The position numbers were made by a program, and so were the translations under genes. Under the pieces are notes generated by a model. It was not told the origin of the DNA. It did not search any database and was given only the letters and a program-made list of their open reading frames with translations. Below, piece by piece: positions 17,258 to 26,198 of a stretch of DNA of 64,000 bases. Origin of the DNA: Saccharothrix sp. S26 (GTDB taxonomy: Bacteria > Actinomycetota > Actinomycetes > Mycobacteriales > Pseudonocardiaceae); NCBI RefSeq assembly GCF_021390395.1, contig NZ_JAJUWT010000007.1:186001-250000 (forward strand), in the 5' to 3' direction. Numbering within the stretch: position 1 is the first letter of the stretch; each line of letters begins with the position of its first letter.

Positions 17258-20200
17258 CTAGGCGCACGGGTCCTTGCCCGCGTTGACCACGGACAGGTCT
17301 TCCGGCGGCCCCGTCTTGCCCGGCTCGCTGCCCGCCGCCTGCGGCGCGCGGACCTCCTCGTCCCAGCCGGGTCCGATCAGCAACTGCACCGCGCCGGCCA
17401 TGTTCGCCTGGTACTGCAGCGTCGCGCCGGCCACCGAGGACGCCAGCGTCGCCGCCGCGTCCTCACCGCCGATCCCGTACAGGATCACGGTTTTCTCGGC
17501 GGGCGGCGCGTCACCGGAGAAGACGACGTCGTAGCCGAGCTCCCGCAACGCCGCCGAGGCCCGGCCGGCCGCGCCGCCGTTGTCCGGGTCGCCGTTGCGC
17601 ACCTGGATCTTGAGTCCCTTGTGGTCGACGACCTTGCCCTGCTTCGGGCCGGGCGGCGGCGCGGAAGCCTGCGTCTGGCCCTGGTTCGGGTCGGTCGCGG
17701 CGGTGTCCGGGGTCTCCTCCGGCAGCGGCGTGCCGTCGATGATGGCCTGGAACAACGCCTTCGTGTCTTCCTTCTTCAGCAGTTCCAGGTTGTCGTCGTT
17801 GGCCGTCGTCGGCCCCTCGGACGTCTCGTGGGGGATGGTCACGAACGTGACCCGGCCCGCTTCGAGGCTGCGCATCGACTGCGCCAGCGTCAGCATGTCG
17901 TTCACGCCGATGTTCTGGCCGACGGTGGAGGAGGCGAACGCGTTGAGGAACGCGTTGAGCTTGCCGGGGTTGAGCAGGATCTCCGACGACAACGCCTTGC
18001 GCAGCAACGACGACAGGAACTGCTGCTGCCGGTTGACGCGGTCGTAGTCGGTCTTGTCCTCGCCCGCGACCTTGCGCGCCCGCACGTAGTCCAGCGCCTT
18101 GGTGCCGTTGATCTCGAACCGGCCCGCCTTGTCGAAGATCACGCCGAGCTCGTCGTCCTTCATCGGCTTGGGCACGCACACCGGGACGGTGCCGATGGCG
18201 TCGACCATGCCCTTGAAGCCGTTGAAGTCGACGCTGATGAAGTGGTTGATCTCCAAGCCGGTCAGCTCGGTCATGAACTTGCTGACGCACTTGGGCCCGC
18301 CGACCGCGTACGGCTCGTTGGCCTTGACGTCCTCTTCGGCGTCGAGCTGCTCGCCGGTGTACTGGCCGGTGGAGGGATCCCACCGCTCGCACTGGGGCCG
18401 GCTGATGAGCAGGTCGCGCGGCACGGAGACCACGACCATGCGCTTTCGGTCGGCCGGGATGTGGGCGAGCATCAGCACGTCCGAGCGCGCGCCCGGCTCG
18501 AAGTTCGCGTCGCCGACACCGTCCTGCGGCTTCGCACCCGCGCGGGTGTCCGAGCCGACGATGAGGAAGTTCTCGTCGCCGAGCTGCTTCTCCGCCTCGT
18601 GCACCGCGGCCGAGTTGGAGTTCAGCGCGTCGATCTCGGTGATCTTGCTGTCGATGTAGAACATCGCGCCCCAGCCCAGACCTGTGGACACGAACACCAG
18701 CACGGCGGCGGCCAGCGAGACGACCTTGATCGTGCGGACGATCTTGCTGTGCTTGGCCGTGCGGCCGCGGCGGCGGGGGCCTTCGTCCTCGGGGCCGTCG
18801 ACCGGCGAGGCGTACTCGGTGGCGTCCTCGTCGTGGTCGGCCTTCCACGGCATGAGCTTCTGGCGGCGTTCCTTGCGCAGGCGTTCCTGCTCGGCCAGTT
18901 CGTCGTGGACGGCGGAGAAGCGGGCCAGGGTGTGGTCGACCTCGCGACGCTTCTTGACGTCGTCGCTGATGGCCTCCATCTCCGTGGTCAGGCTGGCCGG
19001 GTCGATGGCCTCGCGCGGCTCGGGGCCGCCGTCGAGGCGGGCGGCGATGACGGGCGGTGCCTGCTCGGCCTCGGCGTCGTCGGCGAACCTGCGCCCGGCC
19101 ACGTCCCCGACGGGCCGCGGGCCGCTGCCGTCCGCAGGGCCGTCCGCGAGGCGGCGCGGACCGTCGCCGGGTGCGACGGGCGGTACTAGGGGACCGTCGG
19201 CGAGCCGGCGCGGGCCCGGGCCGTCGACCGGCGGCACGGGCGGACCGTCCGCCAGGCGACGAGGGCCTGGGCTGTCGATGGGCGGAACCGCGGGACCGTC
19301 GGCGAGGCGACGGGGGCCTGGGCCGTCGATCGGGGGTACCGGTGGGCCGTCGGCGAGGCGGCGGGGGCCGCTGCTGTCGACCGGGGGCGCCGGGGGACCG
19401 TCCGCGAGGCGGCGCGGACCAGGACCGTCGACGGGGGGAACCGGCGGGCCGTCGGCCAAGCGGCGGGGGCCGCTGCTGTCGATCGGAGGTACCGGAGGCC
19501 CGTCGGCCAAGCGGCGGGGGCCTGGGCCGTCGACCGGAGGTACTGGGGGGCCGTCGGCGAGGCGGCGCGGGCCGCTGCCGTCGGGGCGGCGACCGGTCGG
19601 GTCTTCGCCGGGCACGCCGGGACGGGGGCCGTCCGCCGGGCGGCGACCGGGTCGGGGTGCGCCGGTCAGGTCGTGCGGGCCGCTGCCGGTGGCCGGGACA
19701 CCGGGGTGCGGGCGGCGGCCGGTGTTCTCGCCGGGGCGCGGTCCGTCCGCGAGCCGCCTGCCGATGCCTTCCGCGGCCTGGCCCTCGGGGGCGCGGCGCC
19801 CGAAGTCGTCGGGTCGTTGGCGCGGTCCGTCCGCCGGGCGGCGGGGCGCGTTCTCGGGACGCGGGCGCGGTCCGCTGCCCTCGGCCAGGCGGCGCGGCGC
19901 GTCCGGTGCCAGGTCGTCGGGTCGTCGGCGTGGCCCGGTGCCCTCGGCGGCGCGGCGGGGCGCGTCGGGAGCCAGGTCGTCGGGTCGTCGGCGTTGCCCG
20001 GTGCCTTCGCCCATCCGCCGGGGCGCGTCGGGCGCGAGGTCGTCCGGCCGCGGGCGCGGTCCGCTGCCGTCCGGGGTCCGCCCGGGCGCGTCGGGGACGA
20101 GGGGCCCGCCGACGTCGGGGAGCCGTCGACCCGGCGGGGTGCCGGGGACGTCCGGGCGCGGGCGTTGGCCGGTGTTCTCGGTGCGCGGGCGGCCGTTGGC

Positions 20201-20758
20201 GGGGATGCGCCTGCTCGGCTCGCCGGCCGGTGCGTAACCGTTCGCCGGCGGGGGCGTGGGGCGACCGGGACGTGCCTGGCCGGGCTCCTCGGGACGGCGG
20301 CGCGTGCCGGTGCCCTCGGGGCCGGGGCGCGGCGTCCTGGTGCCGGTGCCCTCGCCGGTGGCGGAGAAGAAGTCGTTCGCGGGCGGTGCGGCGGCGCGGC
20401 GGCCTTCGGGTGGTGCGCCGTTCGCCGGCCTGGGCCGGGTTCCCGTGTCCTCGGGCGCGTGCCTGCGCGGCGGTTCCGGCGCGGCACGGCGACCGGTGCT
20501 CTCGGGCGCGTGACCACCGGTCGCGGGCGGCGCGGGTCTGCGGGGCGGCTCCGGCTCGGGCGCGGCGCGGCGGCCGGTGTCCGACGGACCGGGTGGGACC
20601 GGGCGGGGGATGTTCGTGCGGCTGTGCTGCTCCAGCAGGTCGGACACGCTCAGCCCGCCACCGTCCAGCGACCTGCGGCGACGACCGGTCGGCTGGTCCT
20701 CCTGCGGGGCCTGGTCACCTCCGGGTCCGGGGCCGCCACGGCGGGGCTCGTCGGGCAC
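17258..20758 (-). CDS. LytR-CpsA-Psr protein with 600-residue repetitive cytoplasmic region
   Basis: The 1166-residue protein is about two to three times the usual LCP length. Residues 1 to about 600 are Pro/Arg-rich and disordered, with tandem repeats. One transmembrane helix (VVSLAAAVLVFVSTGLGW) follows, then an LCP catalytic domain with NFLIVGSDTRAG, RSDVLMLAHI, VSVPRDLLI, LDYVRARK and YDRVNRQQQFLSSL. A LytR C-terminal domain lies near the end (KIQVRNGDPDNGGAAGRA). LCP enzymes attach arabinogalactan-like polymers to peptidoglycan. The GTG at 20758 has AAGGGAG upstream. The M. tuberculosis positional counterpart is Rv0822c. Confidence 0.9.
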   Translation of the reverse strand: MPDEPRRGGPGPGGDQAPQEDQPTGRRRRSLDGGGLSVSDLLEQHSRTNIPRPVPPGPSDTGRRAAPEPEPPRRPAPPATGGHAPESTGRRAAPEPPRRHAPEDTGTRPRPANGAPPEGRRAAAPPANDFFSATGEGTGTRTPRPGPEGTGTRRRPEEPGQARPGRPTPPPANGYAPAGEPSRRIPANGRPRTENTGQRPRPDVPGTPPGRRLPDVGGPLVPDAPGRTPDGSGPRPRPDDLAPDAPRRMGEGTGQRRRPDDLAPDAPRRAAEGTGPRRRPDDLAPDAPRRLAEGSGPRPRPENAPRRPADGPRQRPDDFGRRAPEGQAAEGIGRRLADGPRPGENTGRRPHPGVPATGSGPHDLTGAPRPGRRPADGPRPGVPGEDPTGRRPDGSGPRRLADGPPVPPVDGPGPRRLADGPPVPPIDSSGPRRLADGPPVPPVDGPGPRRLADGPPAPPVDSSGPRRLADGPPVPPIDGPGPRRLADGPAVPPIDSPGPRRLADGPPVPPVDGPGPRRLADGPLVPPVAPGDGPRRLADGPADGSGPRPVGDVAGRRFADDAEAEQAPPVIAARLDGGPEPREAIDPASLTTEMEAISDDVKKRREVDHTLARFSAVHDELAEQERLRKERRQKLMPWKADHDEDATEYASPVDGPEDEGPRRRGRTAKHSKIVRTIKVVSLAAAVLVFVSTGLGWGAMFYIDSKITEIDALNSNSAAVHEAEKQLGDENFLIVGSDTRAGAKPQDGVGDANFEPGARSDVLMLAHIPADRKRMVVVSVPRDLLISRPQCERWDPSTGQYTGEQLDAEEDVKANEPYAVGGPKCVSKFMTELTGLEINHFISVDFNGFKGMVDAIGTVPVCVPKPMKDDELGVIFDKAGRFEINGTKALDYVRARKVAGEDKTDYDRVNRQQQFLSSLLRKALSSEILLNPGKLNAFLNAFASSTVGQNIGVNDMLTLAQSMRSLEAGRVTFVTIPHETSEGPTTANDDNLELLKKEDTKALFQAIIDGTPLPEETPDTAATDPNQGQTQASAPPPGPKQGKVVDHKGLKIQVRNGDPDNGGAAGRASAALRELGYDVVFSGDAPPAEKTVILYGIGGEDAAATLASSVAGATLQYQANMAGAVQLLIGPGWDEEVRAPQAAGSEPGKTGPPEDLSVVNAGKDPCA
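19139..19575 (-). repeat. Coding tandem repeat in LCP gene (51-bp period)
   Basis: About nine copies of a 17-residue unit, consensus PGPRRLADGPPVPPVDG, are encoded here (protein residues about 395-540). Variation between units is small (Val/Ile, Gly/Ser), so the array looks recently amplified and may vary in copy number. A second, looser repeat (RRRPDDLAPDAPRR) lies upstream at roughly residues 235-310. Confidence 0.85.
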
Positions 20759-20968
20759 CCGGTCTCCCTTCAGCGTCGGTCATTAGTCGGTCGTCATCAC
20801 GAGTTGACGACGGCAAGGACACATTGGTTGCACCAACGGCGTGTCACTTGCCTTGGCGATACTACGGATGACCGCCAGTCCTGACGACCACTCCCGGTGA
20901 TACAGGGGTCGGCAGTACTCGGTTGTGCGCAGCAGACTACGTCCGAAGGGGTGAGTTGCTGTTCGGTG

Positions 20969-21841
20969 TCAGTAACCGACGACCCGCGATTCAGCTATAC
21001 CTCGTCGCCCGGAAGCGGCACCGGCCAGGCGGACGCGGCCGTTCTCCCGGTAGGCCACGGCGTTGCGTCCTGACTGCTTGGCGGTGTAGAGCAGGCTGTC
21101 CGCGCGCAGGAGCTGCTGCTCCGGCGCGACCGGCGGGCGCGTCGGCGACCCCGCCGCGGGCGGCTCGTAGGCCAGCCCGATGCTGACGGTCACTCGCAAA
21201 CCCGGCGCGAGCGAAGCCCAGGCGTGACGCTCGACACGCAGGCGGGCCGCCTCGGCGATCTCCACCGCCGGCGCGGGCTCCACGCCGGGCAGCACGAGGA
21301 CGAACTCCTCGCCGCCGTAGCGGGCGCAGAACCCGCCCTCGGGCAGCTCCTCCTGCAACAGCTCGACCACGCGCTGCAACACCCGGTCACCCAACAGGTG
21401 CCCGAACGTGTCGTTCACCTGCTTGAACCAGTCCAGGTCGATCAACGCGATGGCGAGGCCGGACGTGGTGGACCCGCGCTCGGCGACCATGTCGAGCAGT
21501 CGCTCGTCCAGGTAGCGGCGGTTGTAGCTGTCGGTGAGGCTGTCGCGCAGGCTCTGCTCGCGCGCCTCGGCGTGCTCGCGGCGCAGCCGGTCGACCTCGC
21601 GGCGCAGCTGCTCGGGCACCTGCGGCGGTTCGTCCTGGTCGGCGTAGACCAGGTCGAACGCGGACCGCAGGTGCTGGTAGGCCTGCCGCCACTGGCCGCG
21701 GGAGGCGAGGAGCGCGGCGATCGACTCGTGCAGTTGCACCAGGCCGGTGCCCTCGTGCTCGGACGTGGGCAGGTCTCCTCCGGGCTGGCCGTCGTGGTCG
21801 AACTGGGCCACTTCGGGTCGCAGTGCGGTCAACGCGCTCAC
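20969..21841 (-). CDS. Diguanylate cyclase (GGDEF domain)
   Basis: The protein has an N-terminal helical region of about 110 residues and a GGDEF domain with DSLTDSYNRRYLDERL, DLDWFKQVNDTFGH and the active-site loop ARYGGEEFVLVLP. All catalytic features are present, so it should make cyclic di-GMP; no RxxD inhibitory site precedes the loop. No transmembrane segment or sensory domain is recognised. The start is ambiguous: GTG at 21841 or TTG at 21832, both near AAGGAAGGAGG. The 127 bp upstream (to 21968) are gene-free and include the self-complementary GAGGGAAATCCCTC. Confidence 0.85.
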   Translation of the reverse strand: MSALTALRPEVAQFDHDGQPGGDLPTSEHEGTGLVQLHESIAALLASRGQWRQAYQHLRSAFDLVYADQDEPPQVPEQLRREVDRLRREHAEAREQSLRDSLTDSYNRRYLDERLLDMVAERGSTTSGLAIALIDLDWFKQVNDTFGHLLGDRVLQRVVELLQEELPEGGFCARYGGEEFVLVLPGVEPAPAVEIAEAARLRVERHAWASLAPGLRVTVSIGLAYEPPAAGSPTRPPVAPEQQLLRADSLLYTAKQSGRNAVAYRENGRVRLAGAASGRRGIAESRVVGY

Positions 21842-22012
21842 CTCCTTCCTTGCCAAGGTGTCGTCTGATACGAGGCGACGCTTGAGCCGGCGGGACGCGT
21901 CACAGAGGGATTTCCCTCGACTGGTTGACCGTGCACTGCTCCGAACTAGTGACATTCGGTGATCGAACTGTCACGAAGTTTGCCCAGCGTGGTCAACCGG
22001 GCCCGCGTCACC

Positions 22013-22471
22013 TCAATTGACGCAAGGGGCGAAGCCGTAGGCCTTGCCGTTGAGCAGCACGACGTGCTGCGAGCCGATCTGGCTGCCGATCTCGGAGCCC
22101 TCCTGCACCACGGTCAACGTGACCGCGACGACCAGCACGACCCCGCGCGGGTGCTCCTCCGTGCCGGGCGGCGTCCACGCCGGGTCCAGGCGCAGCGTCG
22201 ACATCGTCGGCTGCACCCTGATCGTGCCCGAGGGCAGTTGGCAGTCCTCGTCGCGGAAATCGGGGTGCTGGGTGTCCTTGAGCAGGTCGCGCTGCTCGGA
22301 CGTGCCCTGCCCGCCCGCCTCGTTGAGGTCGGCGAAGTAGCCCGACACCAGCTCGCGCTCCACGTCGGTGACCCGCAGCGGACGGGCCACACCGCTCGTC
22401 GCCGAGCCGCACCCGGCCAGCACCAGGGCGCACGCCAGCGCCGTCGCGGCGCGCGCGAGCACGTCAGCCAC
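22013..22471 (-). CDS. Small secreted lipoprotein of unknown function
   Basis: The 152-residue precursor has a lipobox in ALVLAGCGS (Cys about residue 21). The mature part has two further cysteines (DCQLPSG and FAPCVN at the C-terminus) that may pair. The GTG start overlaps the end of dusB by 8 nt, so it is expressed with dusB. It resembles generic actinobacterial lipoproteins; no family is recognised. Confidence 0.72.
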   Translation of the reverse strand: MADVLARAATALACALVLAGCGSATSGVARPLRVTDVERELVSGYFADLNEAGGQGTSEQRDLLKDTQHPDFRDEDCQLPSGTIRVQPTMSTLRLDPAWTPPGTEEHPRGVVLVVAVTLTVVQEGSEIGSQIGSQHVVLLNGKAYGFAPCVN

Positions 22472-23612
22472 CCGAGTGCAGCTCGTCGGCGCCCACGGGC
22501 ACGGTGGCGTCCTCCGGGTCGTCCAGCCAGCCCTCGGGCAGCACGACCTTGCCGGGCGAGCCCTGCCGGCCGCGCGGCTCGTCGGCGTTGTCGGGGAACG
22601 GCAGCGCCGGGTCGAGCCGGCCCACCAGGTCGTCCAGCTCGGTCAGGGTGGAGACCATGGCGAGGCTGCGCCGCAGCTCCGCCCCGACCGGGAAGCCCTT
22701 CAGGTACCACGACATGTGCTTGCGCAGGTCGCGCAGGCCCTTGTCCTCGCCGAGGAAGTCCGCGAGCAGCGCGCCGTGGCGGCGCAGGATCTCGCCGACC
22801 TGGCCCAGGCTCGGCCCCGGCGGGACGGGCTCGCCCCGGAACGCCGCCTGCAGCTCGCCGAACAGCCACGGCCTGCCCAGGCAGCCGCGCCCGACGACCA
22901 CGCCGTCGCAGCCGGTGCGGGCGACCATGTCCAGGGCGTCGCGGGCGCTGAAGATGTCGCCGTTGCCGAGCACGGGGATGCTGGTCACGGCCTCCTTCAG
23001 CCGCGCGATGGCGGACCAGTCGGCCTGGCCGGAGTAGCGCTGGGCCGCGGTGCGGGCGTGCAGGGCGACGGCCTGCGCGCCCTCGTCCTCGGCGATGCGG
23101 CCCGCGTCGAGGTAGGTGAGGTGGTCGTCGTCGATGCCGATGCGGAACTTGACCGTCACCGGCACCCCGGCGGGTTCGGCGGCGCGTACGGCGGCCCGCA
23201 CGATCTGCCGGAACAGCTGCCTCTTGTACGGCAGCGCCGCGCCGCCGCCCTTGCGCGTGACCTTGGGCACCGGGCAGCCGAAGTTCATGTCGACGTGGTC
23301 GGCCCGGTCCTCGCCGACGATGATCTTCGTGGCTTCGGACATCGACTTCGGGTCGACGCCGTAGAGCTGCATCGACCGGGGGTGCTCGCCCTCGCCGAAC
23401 GTGATCATCTGCATCGTCTTGGCGTCGCGCTCGACGATCGCGCGGGCGGTGATCATCTCGCAGACGTACAGCGAGGTGGGGCTGCCGAACTCGCGGCACA
23501 GCTGCCGGAAGGCCACGTTCGTGATCCCCGCCATGGGCGCGAGGACGACGGCGGGATCGACCGGGTAGGGGCCGATCTTCAGGGGCTTGGTGGCGTGCAG
23601 CGCGGTGGACAT
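22464..23612 (-). CDS. dusB: tRNA-dihydrouridine synthase DusB-type
   Basis: The 382-residue flavoenzyme reduces uridines in the tRNA D-loop. It shows LAPMAGITNVAFRQLC at the start of the barrel, the catalytic cysteine in DMNFGCPVPKVTRKGGG, the FMN-phosphate region VLGNGDIF and GRGCLGRPWLF. The length is normal for actinobacterial Dus (about 380-390). The M. tuberculosis counterpart in this neighbourhood is Rv0823c. Confidence 0.93.
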   Translation of the reverse strand: MSTALHATKPLKIGPYPVDPAVVLAPMAGITNVAFRQLCREFGSPTSLYVCEMITARAIVERDAKTMQMITFGEGEHPRSMQLYGVDPKSMSEATKIIVGEDRADHVDMNFGCPVPKVTRKGGGAALPYKRQLFRQIVRAAVRAAEPAGVPVTVKFRIGIDDDHLTYLDAGRIAEDEGAQAVALHARTAAQRYSGQADWSAIARLKEAVTSIPVLGNGDIFSARDALDMVARTGCDGVVVGRGCLGRPWLFGELQAAFRGEPVPPGPSLGQVGEILRRHGALLADFLGEDKGLRDLRKHMSWYLKGFPVGAELRRSLAMVSTLTELDDLVGRLDPALPFPDNADEPRGRQGSPGKVVLPEGWLDDPEDATVPVGADELHSGG

Positions 23613-23663
23613 CGCCGTCCATTGTCACCCACCCCGGCCAGTGGCCGTCGCCACACGACCGAA

Positions 23664-24170
23664 TCAGCCGGGGTCGAGGTCGGGTCGCAGGTCCAGCGCC
23701 CAGTCGTGACACCGCATCCACCGGCCCGGCGGGTACTCGACATCGGCTTCGCCGAGCAGGGTGAAGCCGGCCTTGCGGCACACCGCGTTGGACGCCGGGT
23801 GGTCCACCGAGGGGAACGCGTGCGCCCACCGGTGCCTGCCGTCCGCCCGCGCGGCGACCACGGTCGCCCGTGCCGCCGCCGAGGCCACCCCGCGCCCCTG
23901 GAACTCGGGCAGCACGCTCCAGCCGACCTCCCACACCGCCTCGCCGCGCCACGGCTTCGTCCAGTACCCGATGCTGCCCGCGGGGACGCCGTCCACCTCG
24001 ACGCGGAACATCCGGCCGTCGCCGAGCACGAGGTAGCGCCGGTGCCGGTCGGCCACCCGCTCGTCCGACTCCGGGCCACCGAGGTGCGTGGTGACCTCCG
24101 GCGCGTTCAGCCGCCGCAGCAACCAGAGGTCACCCTCGGCCCACGGGTGGATGTCGATGTGCGCGGTCAT
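23664..24170 (-). CDS. GNAT-family N-acetyltransferase
   Basis: The 168-residue protein has the GNAT fold with the acetyl-CoA loop VLPEFQGRGVASAAAR and a preceding EVGWS strand. The C-terminal part NAVCRKAGFTLLGEADVEY resembles RimJ/RimL-type enzymes that act on small molecules or antibiotics, but no substrate can be named. The ATG of MTAHIDIHPW is chosen over a long upstream frame. Confidence 0.85.
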   Translation of the reverse strand: MTAHIDIHPWAEGDLWLLRRLNAPEVTTHLGGPESDERVADRHRRYLVLGDGRMFRVEVDGVPAGSIGYWTKPWRGEAVWEVGWSVLPEFQGRGVASAAARATVVAARADGRHRWAHAFPSVDHPASNAVCRKAGFTLLGEADVEYPPGRWMRCHDWALDLRPDLDPG

Positions 24171-24201
24171 GGGCGCAGGGTGCCGGCGGGGTACGACAGC
24201 G

Positions 24202-24675
24202 TCAGAACGGGACGGTGATGCACCCGACCCGAGCCCCCGCCGTGCCCGCGTGACCCGGCTCGGTGTGCGTGTGCTCCTCGTGCAGCACGACCGACTGGGC
24301 GCGCCGTTCGCCGAACTGCCACGGAACCCGAGCCCACGCCTCCGCTCGGCCGTGCGAGTCGGTGGTGAAGTCGAGCCAGATCTCGTTGGACGGGTTGGCG
24401 AACGCGGGATCCGTCGCACCACCCTGGACGTGCTGGTAATGCGGCCCGGAATCCGCCGGCGCCGGTCCACAGGGGTTCACGTGGGCGTGCGCGCCGTAGT
24501 CCCGATCGGGCAGCAACCCACTGGTGCGCAACCACACCACCGTCCCGCCGGCCCCTATGGGCGCGACCACCACCTCCGCCCTGGCCCCGACGGGCACGCG
24601 CGGGTCATAGCTGGTCAGATCCCCGGACACGACGGTGAACGAGGCCGTGAGGGCGAGCGCCACAGCGAAGTGCAT
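24202..24675 (-). CDS. Superoxide dismutase (Cu/Zn)-family secreted protein
   Basis: The 157-residue protein begins with a hydrophobic signal-like segment (MHFAVALALTASFTVVSG). It contains HAHVNPCG, GPHYQHVQGG and the C-terminal LHEEHTHTEPGHAGTAG with a final GARVGC, matching the His cluster and disulfide layout of Cu/Zn-SOD-like proteins. Several metal ligands are arranged differently from classical SodC, so dismutase activity is uncertain. It lies 31 nt upstream of the GNAT gene on the same strand. Confidence 0.72.
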   Translation of the reverse strand: MHFAVALALTASFTVVSGDLTSYDPRVPVGARAEVVVAPIGAGGTVVWLRTSGLLPDRDYGAHAHVNPCGPAPADSGPHYQHVQGGATDPAFANPSNEIWLDFTTDSHGRAEAWARVPWQFGERRAQSVVLHEEHTHTEPGHAGTAGARVGCITVPF

Positions 24676-24969
24676 ACCTCCTACTTATCCCCCACCACCC
24701 CCAACCGCCACCGCAATCACCCGTTCCGGTGGAGTTCCCACCCACAGGTTTTACTGACAATCCATAAAACCCCGCCACCCATTCCCGCCACTTATCTCGC
24801 AATTACGGCACACGACCAAGGACGGGCGCAGCCAACCGATCGTGGCAGGTGGACGCCAAGGCGAGCCGATCGACCAACACGACCGCCGAGCCGATCACGC
24901 CTCCGCCGACCGGACCAAGCCGGCGGCCCGAGGACGCCTGCCCGCATTTCCCATCGGAACCGATGAGTC
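24676..24969. other. Gene-free stretch upstream of SodC-like gene
   Basis: These 294 bp carry no convincing gene. The part 24690-24800 is clearly less GC-rich than the surroundings (TTTTACTGAC, CCATAAAACC), and should hold the promoter of the SodC-like gene and the 3' flank of tRNA-Lys. No integrase, direct repeat or att-like duplication of the tRNA end is seen. Confidence 0.5.
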
Positions 24970-25045
24970 TGGTGGGCCGCCAGGGACTCGAACCCTGAAC
25001 CCGAAGATTAAAAGTCTCCTGCTCTGCCAATTGAGCTAGCAGCCC
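24970..25045 (-). tRNA. tRNA-Lys (TTT)
   Basis: On the minus strand the acceptor arms GGGCTGC and GCGGCCC pair, the T-arm GGGTTCGAGTCCC is intact, and the anticodon loop ACTTTTAATC gives anticodon TTT. The 3' CCA is encoded (24970-24972). TAAGCT lies just upstream as a -10 candidate. Confidence 0.95.
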
Positions 25046-25201
25046 GTGCTCGACAGCTTACCGAGACCGGCGCCCGTGGTGAGCGGGGTGGTCGGGGCGG
25101 TGGTGTGGGTGGTGTCACGTTCGGGTGCGGGGGTCGGCTGGTGGGGCTGGTCAGGGGGTTGGGGATGCGTCGCGGTGGTGCGTTCGGACTACCGTGGGGT
25201 T

Positions 25202-26059
25202 GTGCGGGTGGCTACTTGGAACGTGAACTCGGTCAAGCAGCGGGTGCCCCGGTTGTTGCCGTGGCTCGACCAGCGGCGGCCCGATGTGGTCTGCCTGCAG
25301 GAGACGAAGTTGGCCGACGACGCCTTCGTCGCGCTGCTCGGTGACGAGCTGGCCGCTCGCGGGTACGAGGTGGCGGCGCACGGCGAGAGCCGGTGGAACG
25401 GGGTGGCGATCCTGTCCCGCGTGGGGCTCGACGACGTCGTCGACGGGCTCGCGGACGGGCCCGGGTTCCCGCACCCCGAGGCGCGGGCGGTGGCGGCGAC
25501 GTGTGGTGGGGTGCGGGTGCACTCGGTCTACGTGCCGAACGGGCGGTCACCCGACTCCGACCACTACCACTACAAGCTCGCCTGGCTCGCGGCGTTGCGG
25601 GACGTGGTGGCGGCCGGGCCGCGGGACGTCGTGGTCTGCGGTGACGTGAACATCGCGCCGGCGGACGCGGACGTGTTCGACCCGGCGGCCTACGTCGGCC
25701 ACACGCACGTGACCGCGCCCGAACGGGAGGCGCTGGCGGCGTTGCAGGCGGTCGGGCTGCACGACGTGGTCCGCGACCGGTGGCCCGACGAGCGGGTCTT
25801 CACCTACTGGGACTACCGCGCTGGCATGTTCCACCAGGACCTCGGCATGCGCATCGACCTGGTGCTGGCGTCGACGCCGGTGGCGGCGCGGGTGAAGGCG
25901 GCGTGGGTCGACCGGCACGCGCGCAAGGGCACCGGGCCCAGCGACCACGCCCCCGTGATCGTCGACCTGGACGAGGCGCCGGACGGGGACATCGGGCCGG
26001 TGGTGCCGCCGCCGTCCGCGCCGCGCACCCGCAAGACCGTGAAGCTGCCCCAGTCCTAG
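25202..26059 (+). CDS. xth: Exodeoxyribonuclease III / AP endonuclease
   Basis: The 285-residue EEP-fold nuclease acts in base-excision repair, cutting at abasic sites and trimming 3' ends. Catalytic motifs are WNVNSVKQR, LQETKLADD, GDVNIAPADADV and GPSDHAPVIVDL. The GTG start of VRVATWNVNS is family-typical; sequence before it is promoter. A 40-residue charged tail follows the catalytic core. Confidence 0.93.
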   Translation: MRVATWNVNSVKQRVPRLLPWLDQRRPDVVCLQETKLADDAFVALLGDELAARGYEVAAHGESRWNGVAILSRVGLDDVVDGLADGPGFPHPEARAVAATCGGVRVHSVYVPNGRSPDSDHYHYKLAWLAALRDVVAAGPRDVVVCGDVNIAPADADVFDPAAYVGHTHVTAPEREALAALQAVGLHDVVRDRWPDERVFTYWDYRAGMFHQDLGMRIDLVLASTPVAARVKAAWVDRHARKGTGPSDHAPVIVDLDEAPDGDIGPVVPPPSAPRTRKTVKLPQS

Positions 26060-26065
26060 TCACCG

Positions 26066-26134
26066 CCCCCGAAGCGTTCGCGGAGGCGGAAAGCCCCCGA
26101 CCCGGCGGCGGACGTCCGCACGGCGCTTCGGGGG
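26066..26134. terminator. Long hairpin after exonuclease III gene
   Basis: CCCCCGAAGCG (26066-26076) pairs perfectly with CGCTTCGGGGG (26124-26134), enclosing about 47 nt that can form further GC-rich stems. It starts 7 bp after the stop of the exonuclease gene and ends 65 bp before the ATP-grasp gene. Confidence 0.6.
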
Positions 26135-26198
26135 ATTCTCGTGGGCTGGGCGCTCGGCCATCATGTGCGCCGACCCACGACCCGGAGGAGCGGCGACG

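Noticed and set aside
17234..19189. A 651-codon open frame on the plus strand
   Set aside because: It lies antisense to the LCP gene, whose domains are clear; the composition is that of a shadow frame.
21842..22012. c-di-GMP riboswitch before the GGDEF gene
   Set aside because: The leader has a small palindrome but none of the conserved GEMM motif elements.
24676..25045. tRNA-Lys with lower-GC flank as an integration site
   Set aside because: No integrase gene or duplicated tRNA 3' end was found.
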